A stretch of DNA of 64,000 nucleotides from Alphaproteobacteria bacterium (GTDB lineage Bacteria > Pseudomonadota > Alphaproteobacteria > UBA6615). The stretch is from the NCBI GenBank assembly GCA_022449545.1, contig JAKUPN010000008.1, positions 1 through 64,000 on the forward strand, written 5' to 3'. Positions 26,418-33,537 of the stretch are shown one piece after another. The stretch's first letter is position 1. Every line of letters begins with the position of its first letter. The translations under genes and the position numbers were made by a program. Under the pieces are notes generated by a model that made no database searches, was not told the DNA's origin, and saw only the letters and a program-made list of their open reading frames with translations.

Positions 26418-27449
26418 ATGAAAAACATCAGAATCTATCAGAGCGCCCTTTGGGCGCTAATGTTCTTTTGCACTTCAGTGCTTTATTCAGATTCACCAGC
26501 GTTTTCTGCTGACAATCGCTTGGACTCTGATAGTACAATGGGCGTTCAAAAAATTGTGGATTTTAAGATAAGCGGTTCTAATTTTAACCGGGGTAATAAT
26601 GTAATAGCTGGCGAGGTAAAACCACAGAACATAAGTTCTGTCTCTACAATATTTAGTGTTGAAGAACTGCATAATCAGTTTAGAACTGTTTCTTTCGACT
26701 TAGCCACAGTTCGCCAAGGCAAACAGATGGTTCCCCGTTTTTTTGCTAATAGACTGCCAAATGACTTAAAAAGTCTTTCGAATTCAGCTGACTTAAAGAG
26801 AACTTTTTTTCAAATGGTTTTACCTTTAATACTCAAGGTAAACGAAGAAATACTGGCTGAAAGACAGCAGCTTTTTTATTTAAGAAAAAAGGTGCTGTCT
26901 GGGAAAAATCTTGCAAAAAGAGAACAAAGATGGCTTAAAAATCTTGCCGATCATTATGGTACGATTCCTAATAATTTAAATGAACTAATTCTCAGAGTAG
27001 ATGCCGTCTCGCCATCTCTAGCTCTTGCTCAGTCTGCAGAAGAATCTGGATGGGGTCGTTCTCGCTTTGCGTTGAGTGGAAATGCTCTATTCGGTCAGAA
27101 AACATGGAATAAAGGCTTAGGAATTATTCCTCAAAAGAGAGATAATAATGGCCGTTATGAGGTTTTAGCATTTCCCTCACTTTTGGATAGTGTTCGCAGT
27201 TATGCGCATAATTTAAATGCTCATCGGGCATATACAAAGTTTCGTAAACTAAGAGCAGAAATGAGATTAAGTGGCTCGCCTCTTAACCCTTACAAATTAG
27301 TTGAAGCATTGAAAAAGTATTCTGAGAGAAGAGGAAATTATGTTTTGGCTATCCAAAAAATATTGCGTATTGATAATTTAGAAGAGCTAGATAATGCTTA
27401 CCTGGAAAGTTCACCTAACAGACGATATCGTGGGCTTTCCGAGAGCTAA
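26418..27449 (+). CDS. Bax-like glucosaminidase-domain peptidoglycan hydrolase
   Basis: The 343-residue product has an N-terminal hydrophobic signal (about residues 9-31). The C-terminal glucosaminidase domain matches the Bax/FlgJ-type family: SPSLALAQSAEESGWGRSRF (residues 198-217) with the likely catalytic glutamate at 208-209, then GNALFGQKTW and, further on, a SYAHNLNAHRAY segment. The family cleaves beta-1,4-linked N-acetylglucosamine in peptidoglycan, so a periplasmic wall-remodelling role is likely. The middle region (about 90-190) is helical and polar. It converges on the polysaccharide deacetylase gene with a 23-base gap. Confidence 0.88.
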   Translation: MKNIRIYQSALWALMFFCTSVLYSDSPAFSADNRLDSDSTMGVQKIVDFKISGSNFNRGNNVIAGEVKPQNISSVSTIFSVEELHNQFRTVSFDLATVRQGKQMVPRFFANRLPNDLKSLSNSADLKRTFFQMVLPLILKVNEEILAERQQLFYLRKKVLSGKNLAKREQRWLKNLADHYGTIPNNLNELILRVDAVSPSLALAQSAEESGWGRSRFALSGNALFGQKTWNKGLGIIPQKRDNNGRYEVLAFPSLLDSVRSYAHNLNAHRAYTKFRKLRAEMRLSGSPLNPYKLVEALKKYSERRGNYVLAIQKILRIDNLEELDNAYLESSPNRRYRGLSES

Positions 27450-27472
27450 TTAGGGTTGATAGCATTACCTGC

Positions 27473-28504
27473 TTAATTTTTTGGTACATAGTAGAGCATT
27501 CCAAGCCAATACCATCGACTCTCTGGCCCAGGTGCAGTACAATTTATTCTTGCTCTTCCAGGATTGAACTTAGTATTAAATCTAACCTCAACTCGTGGCC
27601 CCAATCTTTGCATTGGTAACTTACCGTGGCCACCGGAATAACAAGTGAGCCCTTTCATGGAACCAGCTTCATTCTTTAGTGTAAAACCAAACAATGGTGG
27701 ATTTTGTATTAGTGAGGGGTTTGAAGGAGATAAGTCTTGATAAGGTATTCCAAGTGAGTTGGCGATTAACTTAAACCTTTTTAGTCCGCCAAAACTCTCA
27801 TTAAGGGCAAAACGCGGCATATAATATTGATCGGATGAAAAGTTAATGGCTCCTGAGTGTTGACCAAAAGCGTGCGTGAAGCCTGAATTTTCAATTATTG
27901 TTTTAATTCGATTACTTGCTTCACCAAATGGATAGGCAAATAGGGTTGGTCTAATTTTTAATTCTTTATAAAATCGTTTATTCGATAAATCTATATCTTG
28001 TTGATTTCTTTTGGAATTGTTTGCAGGCATATGCAGATGAGAAGCTGTTTGGCTCCCTATAGTTACTCCGTCATTTTTCAGCTCTCTTATCTGATCCCAG
28101 GTCATATAATTTTTATAATTCCGATCAATCGCTTCTGTTGCTATGAAAAGAGTGAAAGGAAAACCGGCTTTTTTTAATCTAGGCCACGCTCTTGTATAAA
28201 CCGAAAGATAGGCGTCATCTATGGTAATGCCAATCGTACGTTTCGGAAGTGATTTCTGTGTATTTATTGCAAATAAAATTTTTGGTATTGGTAATACGGT
28301 ATAGTTACCTGTTTCCAGCTCTTTAAGATGTTTCTCAAATTGTTTTATACTTATATTAGTTGAAGGAAGAGTATTTTCTCCAAAACGATGATACATAATT
28401 ATAACCGCTGACTGATCAGCATTTGCTCCTATTGGGGCTACTGACAGAATAATAAGGCATAGAGCGGTAAAGCCACAAAAGTTGGAGAATATTCGTTTTT
28501 TCAC
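27473..28504 (-). CDS. Polysaccharide deacetylase (NodB-homology) family protein with altered metal motif
   Basis: This 343-residue protein has a signal peptide (cleavage near residue 29) and a NodB-homology domain. IIMYHRFGE (35-43) opens the domain. The acidic motif is TIDDAY (Asp96, Asp97). The barrel strand AYPFGE lies at 190-195. The second metal motif, normally H-S/T-x-x-H, reads SQTASHLHMP (151-160), with Gln152 in place of the first histidine. It therefore may have weaker or altered metal-dependent deacetylation, or use His158. The C-terminal 110 residues form an extra domain of unknown role. The start is GTG. It is convergent with the glucosaminidase gene and co-directional with the VanX-like gene. 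Confidence 0.85.
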   Translation of the reverse strand: MKKRIFSNFCGFTALCLIILSVAPIGANADQSAVIIMYHRFGENTLPSTNISIKQFEKHLKELETGNYTVLPIPKILFAINTQKSLPKRTIGITIDDAYLSVYTRAWPRLKKAGFPFTLFIATEAIDRNYKNYMTWDQIRELKNDGVTIGSQTASHLHMPANNSKRNQQDIDLSNKRFYKELKIRPTLFAYPFGEASNRIKTIIENSGFTHAFGQHSGAINFSSDQYYMPRFALNESFGGLKRFKLIANSLGIPYQDLSPSNPSLIQNPPLFGFTLKNEAGSMKGLTCYSGGHGKLPMQRLGPRVEVRFNTKFNPGRARINCTAPGPESRWYWLGMLYYVPKN

Positions 28505-28623
28505 TATTTTTTTAACCTCATGGCTCTTTGTGTTTTTTGCTGAAAAAACATTATCATATCGTCACATTCTTTTCGGCCAAAGTATGATTAATTGTATATA
28601 AATAACCTTCATCACGAATTTAT

Positions 28624-29175
28624 CTATATCATCGGTTTTGGTAAATCCTTATCATTGACCAGGGGAAAATCTTTACTATTAAATAGCTGATAATGCCACC
28701 ACTCATTTTTATAAAAATCCCAACCAGCAACGGTCATCAAACCAAGTAATAGAAACCGGTTTTTTTGTGCTGTAGTGCTAATGCCATCCGAACCGTGATG
28801 AGAAAGGTGACTAAAAGTATCAAATTCAGTTCCCATATCTAATAAGTTTCCGTTATCATCGGATAAGCTTAAATCAATGGCTGCTCCTCTACTATGTGGT
28901 GAGCCAATTCTAGGATCAGAAAGAAATGTCGGGTCCGGCGTATGATTCCATAGTGCCCACTGCGCTTCTACAGGACGAAGAGCGTCAAAGATACGCAATT
29001 TAAGTTTCAAACTTTTTGCAAGTTGTTTTGCCAGCAAAAGTTTTTTTGAAGCCTCTTCATTCAGATAGCAGTGAGCTTTCGAGTAGATAGATTTGCCAGT
29101 AAAATTATTTTTGGTGGCGTATAATAATTCTATGTCAACTTCATGTGAAATAGATGTAACTTCAACTATTGTCAC
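28624..29175 (-). CDS. D-alanyl-D-alanine dipeptidase (VanX/DdpX, M15D)
   Basis: This 183-residue zinc peptidase hydrolyses free D-Ala-D-Ala. The VanX pattern is complete: Arg67 in FDALRP, zinc ligands His94 and Asp101 in SPHSRGAAIDLSL, and Glu158 plus zinc-ligand His161 in EWWHYQ. The spacings match VanX (7 and 3 residues). No signal peptide is visible, so a cytoplasmic role in recycling wall dipeptide is likely; no vanH or vanA partner is present, so this is not a vancomycin-resistance cassette. The start is a GTG supported by TGGAG eight bases upstream. It is divergent from tsaB. Confidence 0.92.
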   Translation of the reverse strand: MTIVEVTSISHEVDIELLYATKNNFTGKSIYSKAHCYLNEEASKKLLLAKQLAKSLKLKLRIFDALRPVEAQWALWNHTPDPTFLSDPRIGSPHSRGAAIDLSLSDDNGNLLDMGTEFDTFSHLSHHGSDGISTTAQKNRFLLLGLMTVAGWDFYKNEWWHYQLFNSKDFPLVNDKDLPKPMI

Positions 29176-29271
29176 AACTTAGACTCCAAGTTTACTTTGA
29201 TATGAGACCTTTCAATGCTAAAGGTTACTCGTGATTCTGCCAACTAGGGATTGTGCAATATAAGTAGTGAT

Positions 29272-29979
29272 ATGATTTCTATAGGTAAACCAACAATACT
29301 AGCTATTGATTCCGCTTCTAACGCGTGTTCTGCCGCTTTATTAATCGATGGCGATGTACGTAGACATGAGTGGGAAGGAATGATCAGAGGGCATGCGAAA
29401 GTCTTAATGCCAATGATTTCGTCAGTGGTTGGTGACTATGGGTATCATAATATTGATGCTATAGCTGTTACGATAGGCCCTGGCGCTTACACTGGAATTA
29501 GAATAGGCCTAGCAACGGCTAGAGGTTTGGCATTAGCTTCAGAGCTACCTATTATAGGAGTGAGCAATTTCAAGGCTGTTGCTCGAGGAGTTTCTCAAAA
29601 AATTACAGATAAAAGAAGTATTTTAGCTATTCTCGAAACAAAGAGGGCAGATGTTTACGTCCAGAGCTTCGATTCTGACTTAAAACCTTTGAGTAAACCA
29701 GCCTGTATACCTCCAGAAAAAGTAGTTTCTGAGTTTAATAATTTGTTTGTCGTAGCATCTCCAGTCATCCTTACAGGAGATGCTGTTTATAAAGTAGTTG
29801 AGGCATTGTCTGGCGAGAATAATTATGAAATCGCTGTTGGGAATGGTTTTACAGATGCTTCTGTTGTTGCCTATGAAGGAATGGAGAGGTTAATTGAGGA
29901 TCCAACTATAGGTAAGGGAAAAATGCCCGGACCGATGTATCTAAGACCACCAGATGTTTCTATTCCTAAAACCGATTAG
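29272..29979 (+). CDS. tsaB: tRNA threonylcarbamoyladenosine biosynthesis protein TsaB
   Basis: TsaB is the scaffold that joins TsaD and TsaE to make the t6A37 modification of tRNAs reading ANN codons. It has the ASKHA fold: ILAIDSASNACSAALL at the N-terminus and AVTIGPGAYTGIRIGLATA. Unlike TsaD it lacks the metal-binding histidine motif. The frame extends to a TTG at 29251, but the ATG at 29272 (MISIGKPT) matches the family start and is preferred. rimI follows 24 bases later, the usual tsaB-rimI pair. Confidence 0.94.
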   Translation: MISIGKPTILAIDSASNACSAALLIDGDVRRHEWEGMIRGHAKVLMPMISSVVGDYGYHNIDAIAVTIGPGAYTGIRIGLATARGLALASELPIIGVSNFKAVARGVSQKITDKRSILAILETKRADVYVQSFDSDLKPLSKPACIPPEKVVSEFNNLFVVASPVILTGDAVYKVVEALSGENNYEIAVGNGFTDASVVAYEGMERLIEDPTIGKGKMPGPMYLRPPDVSIPKTD

Positions 29980-30003
29980 AACGTTACCAATCGTGTTACA
30001 GAT

Positions 30004-30471
30004 GTGAATAAGGCTAAAAAATATAAAGTCGAGATTATCGATAAAAGAGTATTTTGTGTAAAAACTCTTTCGGAGTTGCATGCGATTTGCTTCCATGGAA
30101 ATGGAAAAGAGTATTGGAGTGATAATGCTTTTAGGGTTTTGCTTGGTACTAAGGGGACAATTGGTTTCTCTGCTGTTGCCAATGATGGCTGTTTATTAGG
30201 ATTTGTCATAGGTCGTAGTGTTATGGATGAGAGTGAAGTATTAACTCTTTGTGTTTCGCCGACCGCTCGCAGGAAAGGGATTGCAAAAAACTTAATGCTA
30301 AAACTGATTAAGCGTTTGTCAGCTTCCGACAGGATATTACTGGAAGTAGCTGCCAGCAACGATTGCGCACTCGCCTTGTACGAAAGTCTAGGATTCAAGC
30401 AATTAGGGCTTAGACCTGCTTATTATAAAAAAGGAAATAGTAGAATTGATGCGCTAATTTTAGAATTATGA
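30004..30471 (+). CDS. rimI: RimI-like GNAT N-acetyltransferase
   Basis: This 155-residue protein is a GNAT-fold acetyltransferase of the RimI (ribosomal protein S18 alanine acetyltransferase) type. The acetyl-CoA loop is VSPTARRKGIAKNLM (Arg-x-x-Gly-x-Ala), followed by LLEVAASNDCALALYESLGF, the RimI-like C-terminal signature, and YYKKG. The start is GTG at 30004, since the next ATG is well inside the domain. It follows tsaB closely and is likely cotranscribed. True specificity for S18 cannot be shown from sequence. Confidence 0.88.
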   Translation: MNKAKKYKVEIIDKRVFCVKTLSELHAICFHGNGKEYWSDNAFRVLLGTKGTIGFSAVANDGCLLGFVIGRSVMDESEVLTLCVSPTARRKGIAKNLMLKLIKRLSASDRILLEVAASNDCALALYESLGFKQLGLRPAYYKKGNSRIDALILEL

Positions 30472-30605
30472 AAAATTGAAAATAAAATAATTAAGACGTT
30501 ATTTATTATGATTATTTGTTTATTTAAATAGAAATAAAATTGTTATATAGTTGGGGATCTACTTTTTACTATATATTTAGTTTTTAAAAAAAAGAGGTCT
30601 ACTTC

Positions 30606-31016
30606 ATGACTGCTGAGGACAATTCTTCTGATCTACTAAAATTAACTGTGGAAATTGTTTCTGCTCATGTGTCTAATAACTCATTGCCCGCGTCTGAATT
30701 ACCTCAGTTAATATCTCAAGTTCACTCTAGTCTTTCTGATACTGGGAAGTCAGTAAACTCTAAAGAGCGTCCCACTCCAGCAGTTTCTGTTAAAAAATCA
30801 GTAATGCCTGATTACATTGTTTGCTTGGAAGATGGCAAAAAGCTGAAAATGTTAAAACGTCATTTAAAAACTTCATATGATTTGACTCCCGGTCAATATC
30901 GTAAACGTTGGGGGCTTGCGGCTGATTATCCTATGGTTGCCCCTAATTACGCTCGAAGAAGAAGTGTTTTGGCAAAAGAAATCGGTCTTGGGAAGCGGGG
31001 CCGTTTTTCTAAGTAG
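30606..31016 (+). CDS. MucR/Ros-family transcriptional regulator
   Basis: This 136-residue protein is an alphaproteobacterial MucR/Ros regulator, a DNA-binding global repressor of envelope and virulence-type genes that favours AT-rich targets. The N-terminus is a helical oligomerisation region (SDLLKLTVEIVSAHVSNN). The DNA-binding domain starts near residue 66: MPDYIVCLEDGKKLKMLKRH, then YDLTPGQYRKRWGL and ADYPMVAPNYARRRS. Zinc ligands appear incomplete: Cys73, Asp76 and His86 are present, but the distal histidine expected four to five residues later is Ser/Tyr. MucR-like proteins lacking zinc are known. The 134-base upstream gap is very AT-rich, consistent with autoregulation. Confidence 0.9.
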   Translation: MTAEDNSSDLLKLTVEIVSAHVSNNSLPASELPQLISQVHSSLSDTGKSVNSKERPTPAVSVKKSVMPDYIVCLEDGKKLKMLKRHLKTSYDLTPGQYRKRWGLAADYPMVAPNYARRRSVLAKEIGLGKRGRFSK

Positions 31017-31115
31017 CAAAGATTTATTAGAAAACAGTAAATTATAGAAGTCACCAGTTTACTAAAACTTTCTTTGTTTTGTTATTCGACTATTACTATC
31101 CATTGGTGATAGAAT

Positions 31116-31131
31116 TCTGTCATTAGACAGA
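31116..31131. promoter_or_regulatory. Perfect inverted repeat just before the fur ribosome-binding site
   Basis: TCTGTC (31116-31121) and GACAGA (31126-31131) flank ATTA. The repeat abuts the AGGAGG ribosome-binding site of fur (31131-31136). It could be an operator or an RNA hairpin that limits ribosome access. It does not resemble a Fur box. Confidence 0.4.
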
Positions 31132-31141
31132 GGAGGAAATT

Positions 31142-31591
31142 ATGCAATCTCGTATTGAGCAGATATGTTCTGATAAAGGCCTTAAAATGACCGATCAGCG
31201 TCGTATTATTGCTCAGGTACTTTCAGGAAGTGTTGATCATCCTGATGTGGATTTAGTGTACCGGCGAGCCACCGAATTAGATCCTAAAATATCCATAGCC
31301 ACCGTATATCGTACGCTGCGATTATTTGAAGAGGCAAATATACTAGAAAAACATGATTTTGGGGATGGTAGAGCTCGATATGAGGAAGCTTCAGGGGATC
31401 ATCATGATCACTTAATTAATATAAAAAATGGAGAAGTTATAGAGTTTTATAATCGAGAGCTCGAGGCAATGAAGAAACAAATAGCTAAGGATCTTGGTTT
31501 TGAATTGGTCGATCATAGACTTGAGCTATATGCTACGCCTTCTGTTTCCAAAGAAGCATCGGATGAAGATGATGAGTCTTTTCAGAAGTAG
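31142..31591 (+). CDS. fur: Fur-family metalloregulator (Fur)
   Basis: This 149-residue protein is a Fur-family repressor. The winged-helix domain contains the recognition helix ISIATVYRTLRLFEEANI (residues 51-68). The dimer/metal domain has His33, GDHHDHLI (His87, 88, 90), Glu101 and His125. It lacks CxxC structural zinc pairs, as do many alphaproteobacterial Fur/Mur proteins, and has an acidic tail (DEDDESF). It could sense Fe2+ (Fur) or Mn2+ (Mur); the sequence does not decide. A strong AGGAGG site precedes the ATG. It is followed by the olsB-like gene, an order shared by related genomes. The second family member, Irr, is at 54099-54533. Confidence 0.92.
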   Translation: MQSRIEQICSDKGLKMTDQRRIIAQVLSGSVDHPDVDLVYRRATELDPKISIATVYRTLRLFEEANILEKHDFGDGRARYEEASGDHHDHLINIKNGEVIEFYNRELEAMKKQIAKDLGFELVDHRLELYATPSVSKEASDEDDESFQK

Positions 31592-31621
31592 CAAGTTTAA
31601 AACAGGTTAATTTTATGGCCC

Positions 31622-32479
31622 ATGATTATGACAGGTTCTGAGTCGCGAGGTGTTCTAGAATTAGACGCGGCCCTTGCTGCACTGCGGACGGGCACGGTAA
31701 GTATGCGTTTAGCGAAAAATAATTACGATGTTCATGCGGCTCAAGCTCTTCGTTATAGGATATTTTATGATGAAATGTCTGCCCAACCTTCCAGTGAAGT
31801 GGCAAGACTAAAGCGCGACTTTGATGTTTTTGACGAGATATGTGATCACCTTCTAGTAACTGACTCATCTTTAGGAGAAGGTGAAGAATCAGTTATAGCA
31901 ACTTATAGGTTGCTTAGGGGTAAAGTAGCAAAATCATTTGGCCGATTTTATACTTCTGGCGAATACGATATTACAAAACTTAAAAATATGCCTGGAGAGA
32001 CACTCGAACTCGGACGTTCTTGTGTAGATGCTAGGAGGCGCAATAAACCCACCATGCAAATTCTCTGGCGCGGTATTGCTGCTTATGTTTTTCATCACAA
32101 TATCTCGGTAATGTTTGGTTGCGCTAGTTTGCCGGGAACAAGTCCGGAAAACCTCGGTCTACCTCTTAGTTATTTATATCATAATCATTTGGCTCCACTA
32201 GAACTTAGAGTTAAGGCTCTCCCCGATCTTTATGTAGATATGCGATTTAAAGAAAATCATGAAATTGATCGAAAAAAAGCTTTAACAAGTCTCCCCCCTC
32301 TAATTAAGGGCTATCTTCGGCTTGGGGGTTTTATTGGTGATGGAGCAGTCGTTGATGAACAATTTAATACAACCGATGTTTGTGTGATTGTGAAGACAGA
32401 CCTTGTTACGGATAAGTATTTTAAGCATTATTCGAGAACCGCTGCAGGTGACGGCAACGCACCTAGCAAGGTTAATTAA
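31622..32479 (+). CDS. OlsB-like N-acyltransferase (GNAT, ornithine-lipid type)
   Basis: This 285-residue protein belongs to the GNAT group related to acyl-homoserine-lactone synthases and OlsB, which transfers a 3-hydroxyacyl chain from acyl-ACP to ornithine. Recognisable parts are AQALRYRIFYDEMSA, FDEICDHLLVTD, ELGRSCVDARRRNKPTMQ and MFGCASLPGTSPEN. The next gene encodes a PlsC/OlsA-type acyltransferase, so the pair could make ornithine lipid in two steps. Start candidates are ATG at 31622 and 31628, with no clear ribosome-binding site. The gene is 30 bases downstream of fur. The substrate assignment is inference from family and neighbour. Confidence 0.85.
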   Translation: MIMTGSESRGVLELDAALAALRTGTVSMRLAKNNYDVHAAQALRYRIFYDEMSAQPSSEVARLKRDFDVFDEICDHLLVTDSSLGEGEESVIATYRLLRGKVAKSFGRFYTSGEYDITKLKNMPGETLELGRSCVDARRRNKPTMQILWRGIAAYVFHHNISVMFGCASLPGTSPENLGLPLSYLYHNHLAPLELRVKALPDLYVDMRFKENHEIDRKKALTSLPPLIKGYLRLGGFIGDGAVVDEQFNTTDVCVIVKTDLVTDKYFKHYSRTAAGDGNAPSKVN

Positions 32480-32493
32480 CGACTGCGAAAAGA

Positions 32494-33453
32494 ATGCGCC
32501 AGGAAAAAGAAATAACACTTAAAACCTCTCTATTTACGGTTTTTTTTAGAGTGTTTATTTATTTCTCTTTAACGCTTAGTTTAATCCCTGTTCAGATGTT
32601 GGCTCTGATGCTTCGCCTACCCTTATCTAAACGCCTGCCAATGTGGTATCATAGAATATGCTGTCGTATTTTGGGTATAAGACTTGAAGTATTTGGACGT
32701 AGATCTAGGGTGCGCCCCACTTTATTTGTTGCTAATCACTCATCTTATCTTGATATTGCGATATATGGTGCACTAATACCAGGCTCATTTGTTTCTAAAA
32801 CAGAAGTTGCAAAATGGCCAGTATTTGGATTGCTGGCGAGATTACAAAGATCAGTTTTTGTCGACAGAAGAGTTCGCACCTCATTGGCACAAGCAGGAAA
32901 TATTGGTAAAAGATTAAAAGCTCGGGATAATATTATTTTATTTCCCGAGGGGACTAGTGCCGATGGCAACAGAATACTTCCATTTAAGAGTGCGTTATTT
33001 TCTGTTGCTGAGATAAAACCAAATAACCAGTCTTTAGTTTTACAACCTGTTTCGCTTACCTACTCAAGGCTCGACGGTATTCCAATTGGACGCCATTTAC
33101 GGCCAATGTTTGCTTGGTATGGAGAAATGGATATGTTTTCTCATGCTAGAAGGTTGATAGGAATGGGGCGTTTAACGGTGACGGTAAGCTTTCACCAGCC
33201 AATTACAATTGATGAATTTGATTCTCGTAAGCAGCTAGCGATGCACTGTTATGCTTGTGTTGCACGTGGTCATGCTGATGCATTGGCTGGTCGGTTACAA
33301 CCTAAGGTCGGTGGAGCTGGTAAATGGGGCTGGATTCATTGGCGTCCCAGGCCCAGGTTAAGAGATTTACGGGGTCGTCGAAGGGCACCAGGAGCTAAAA
33401 TTGGTGGCAAACGTCGTCATGCACGTCTTGACACAGGTCGTTCTACAGCTTAG
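32494..33453 (+). CDS. 1-acyl-sn-glycerol-3-phosphate / lyso-ornithine-lipid acyltransferase (PlsC/OlsA family)
   Basis: This 319-residue membrane-associated acyltransferase has an N-terminal hydrophobic segment (about residues 13-42), the catalytic H-x4-D motif NHSSYLD (His82, Asp87) and the glycerophosphate-type motif FPEGTSADG (150-158). Placed 14 bases after the OlsB-like gene, it is probably OlsA, acylating lyso-ornithine lipid, although phosphatidic-acid synthesis is also possible. The last 40 or so residues are strikingly Arg-rich (RPRPRLRDLRGRRRAPG and onward). That could anchor the protein to acidic membrane surfaces and is longer than the E. coli PlsC tail. Confidence 0.87.
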   Translation: MRQEKEITLKTSLFTVFFRVFIYFSLTLSLIPVQMLALMLRLPLSKRLPMWYHRICCRILGIRLEVFGRRSRVRPTLFVANHSSYLDIAIYGALIPGSFVSKTEVAKWPVFGLLARLQRSVFVDRRVRTSLAQAGNIGKRLKARDNIILFPEGTSADGNRILPFKSALFSVAEIKPNNQSLVLQPVSLTYSRLDGIPIGRHLRPMFAWYGEMDMFSHARRLIGMGRLTVTVSFHQPITIDEFDSRKQLAMHCYACVARGHADALAGRLQPKVGGAGKWGWIHWRPRPRLRDLRGRRRAPGAKIGGKRRHARLDTGRSTA

Positions 33454-33537
33454 GTCATTTCACCACTATTATAAATTTTTGGGGTAAAAATCTAGGGATA
33501 GAAATGCTGAGAATTTTGATATTCTTTACTTGGTTTA

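Noticed and set aside
28624-29175. Vancomycin-resistance cassette (vanX)
   Set aside because: The dipeptidase stands alone; there is no vanH, vanA or vanS/vanR gene, and Gram-negative cells often carry such enzymes for recycling.
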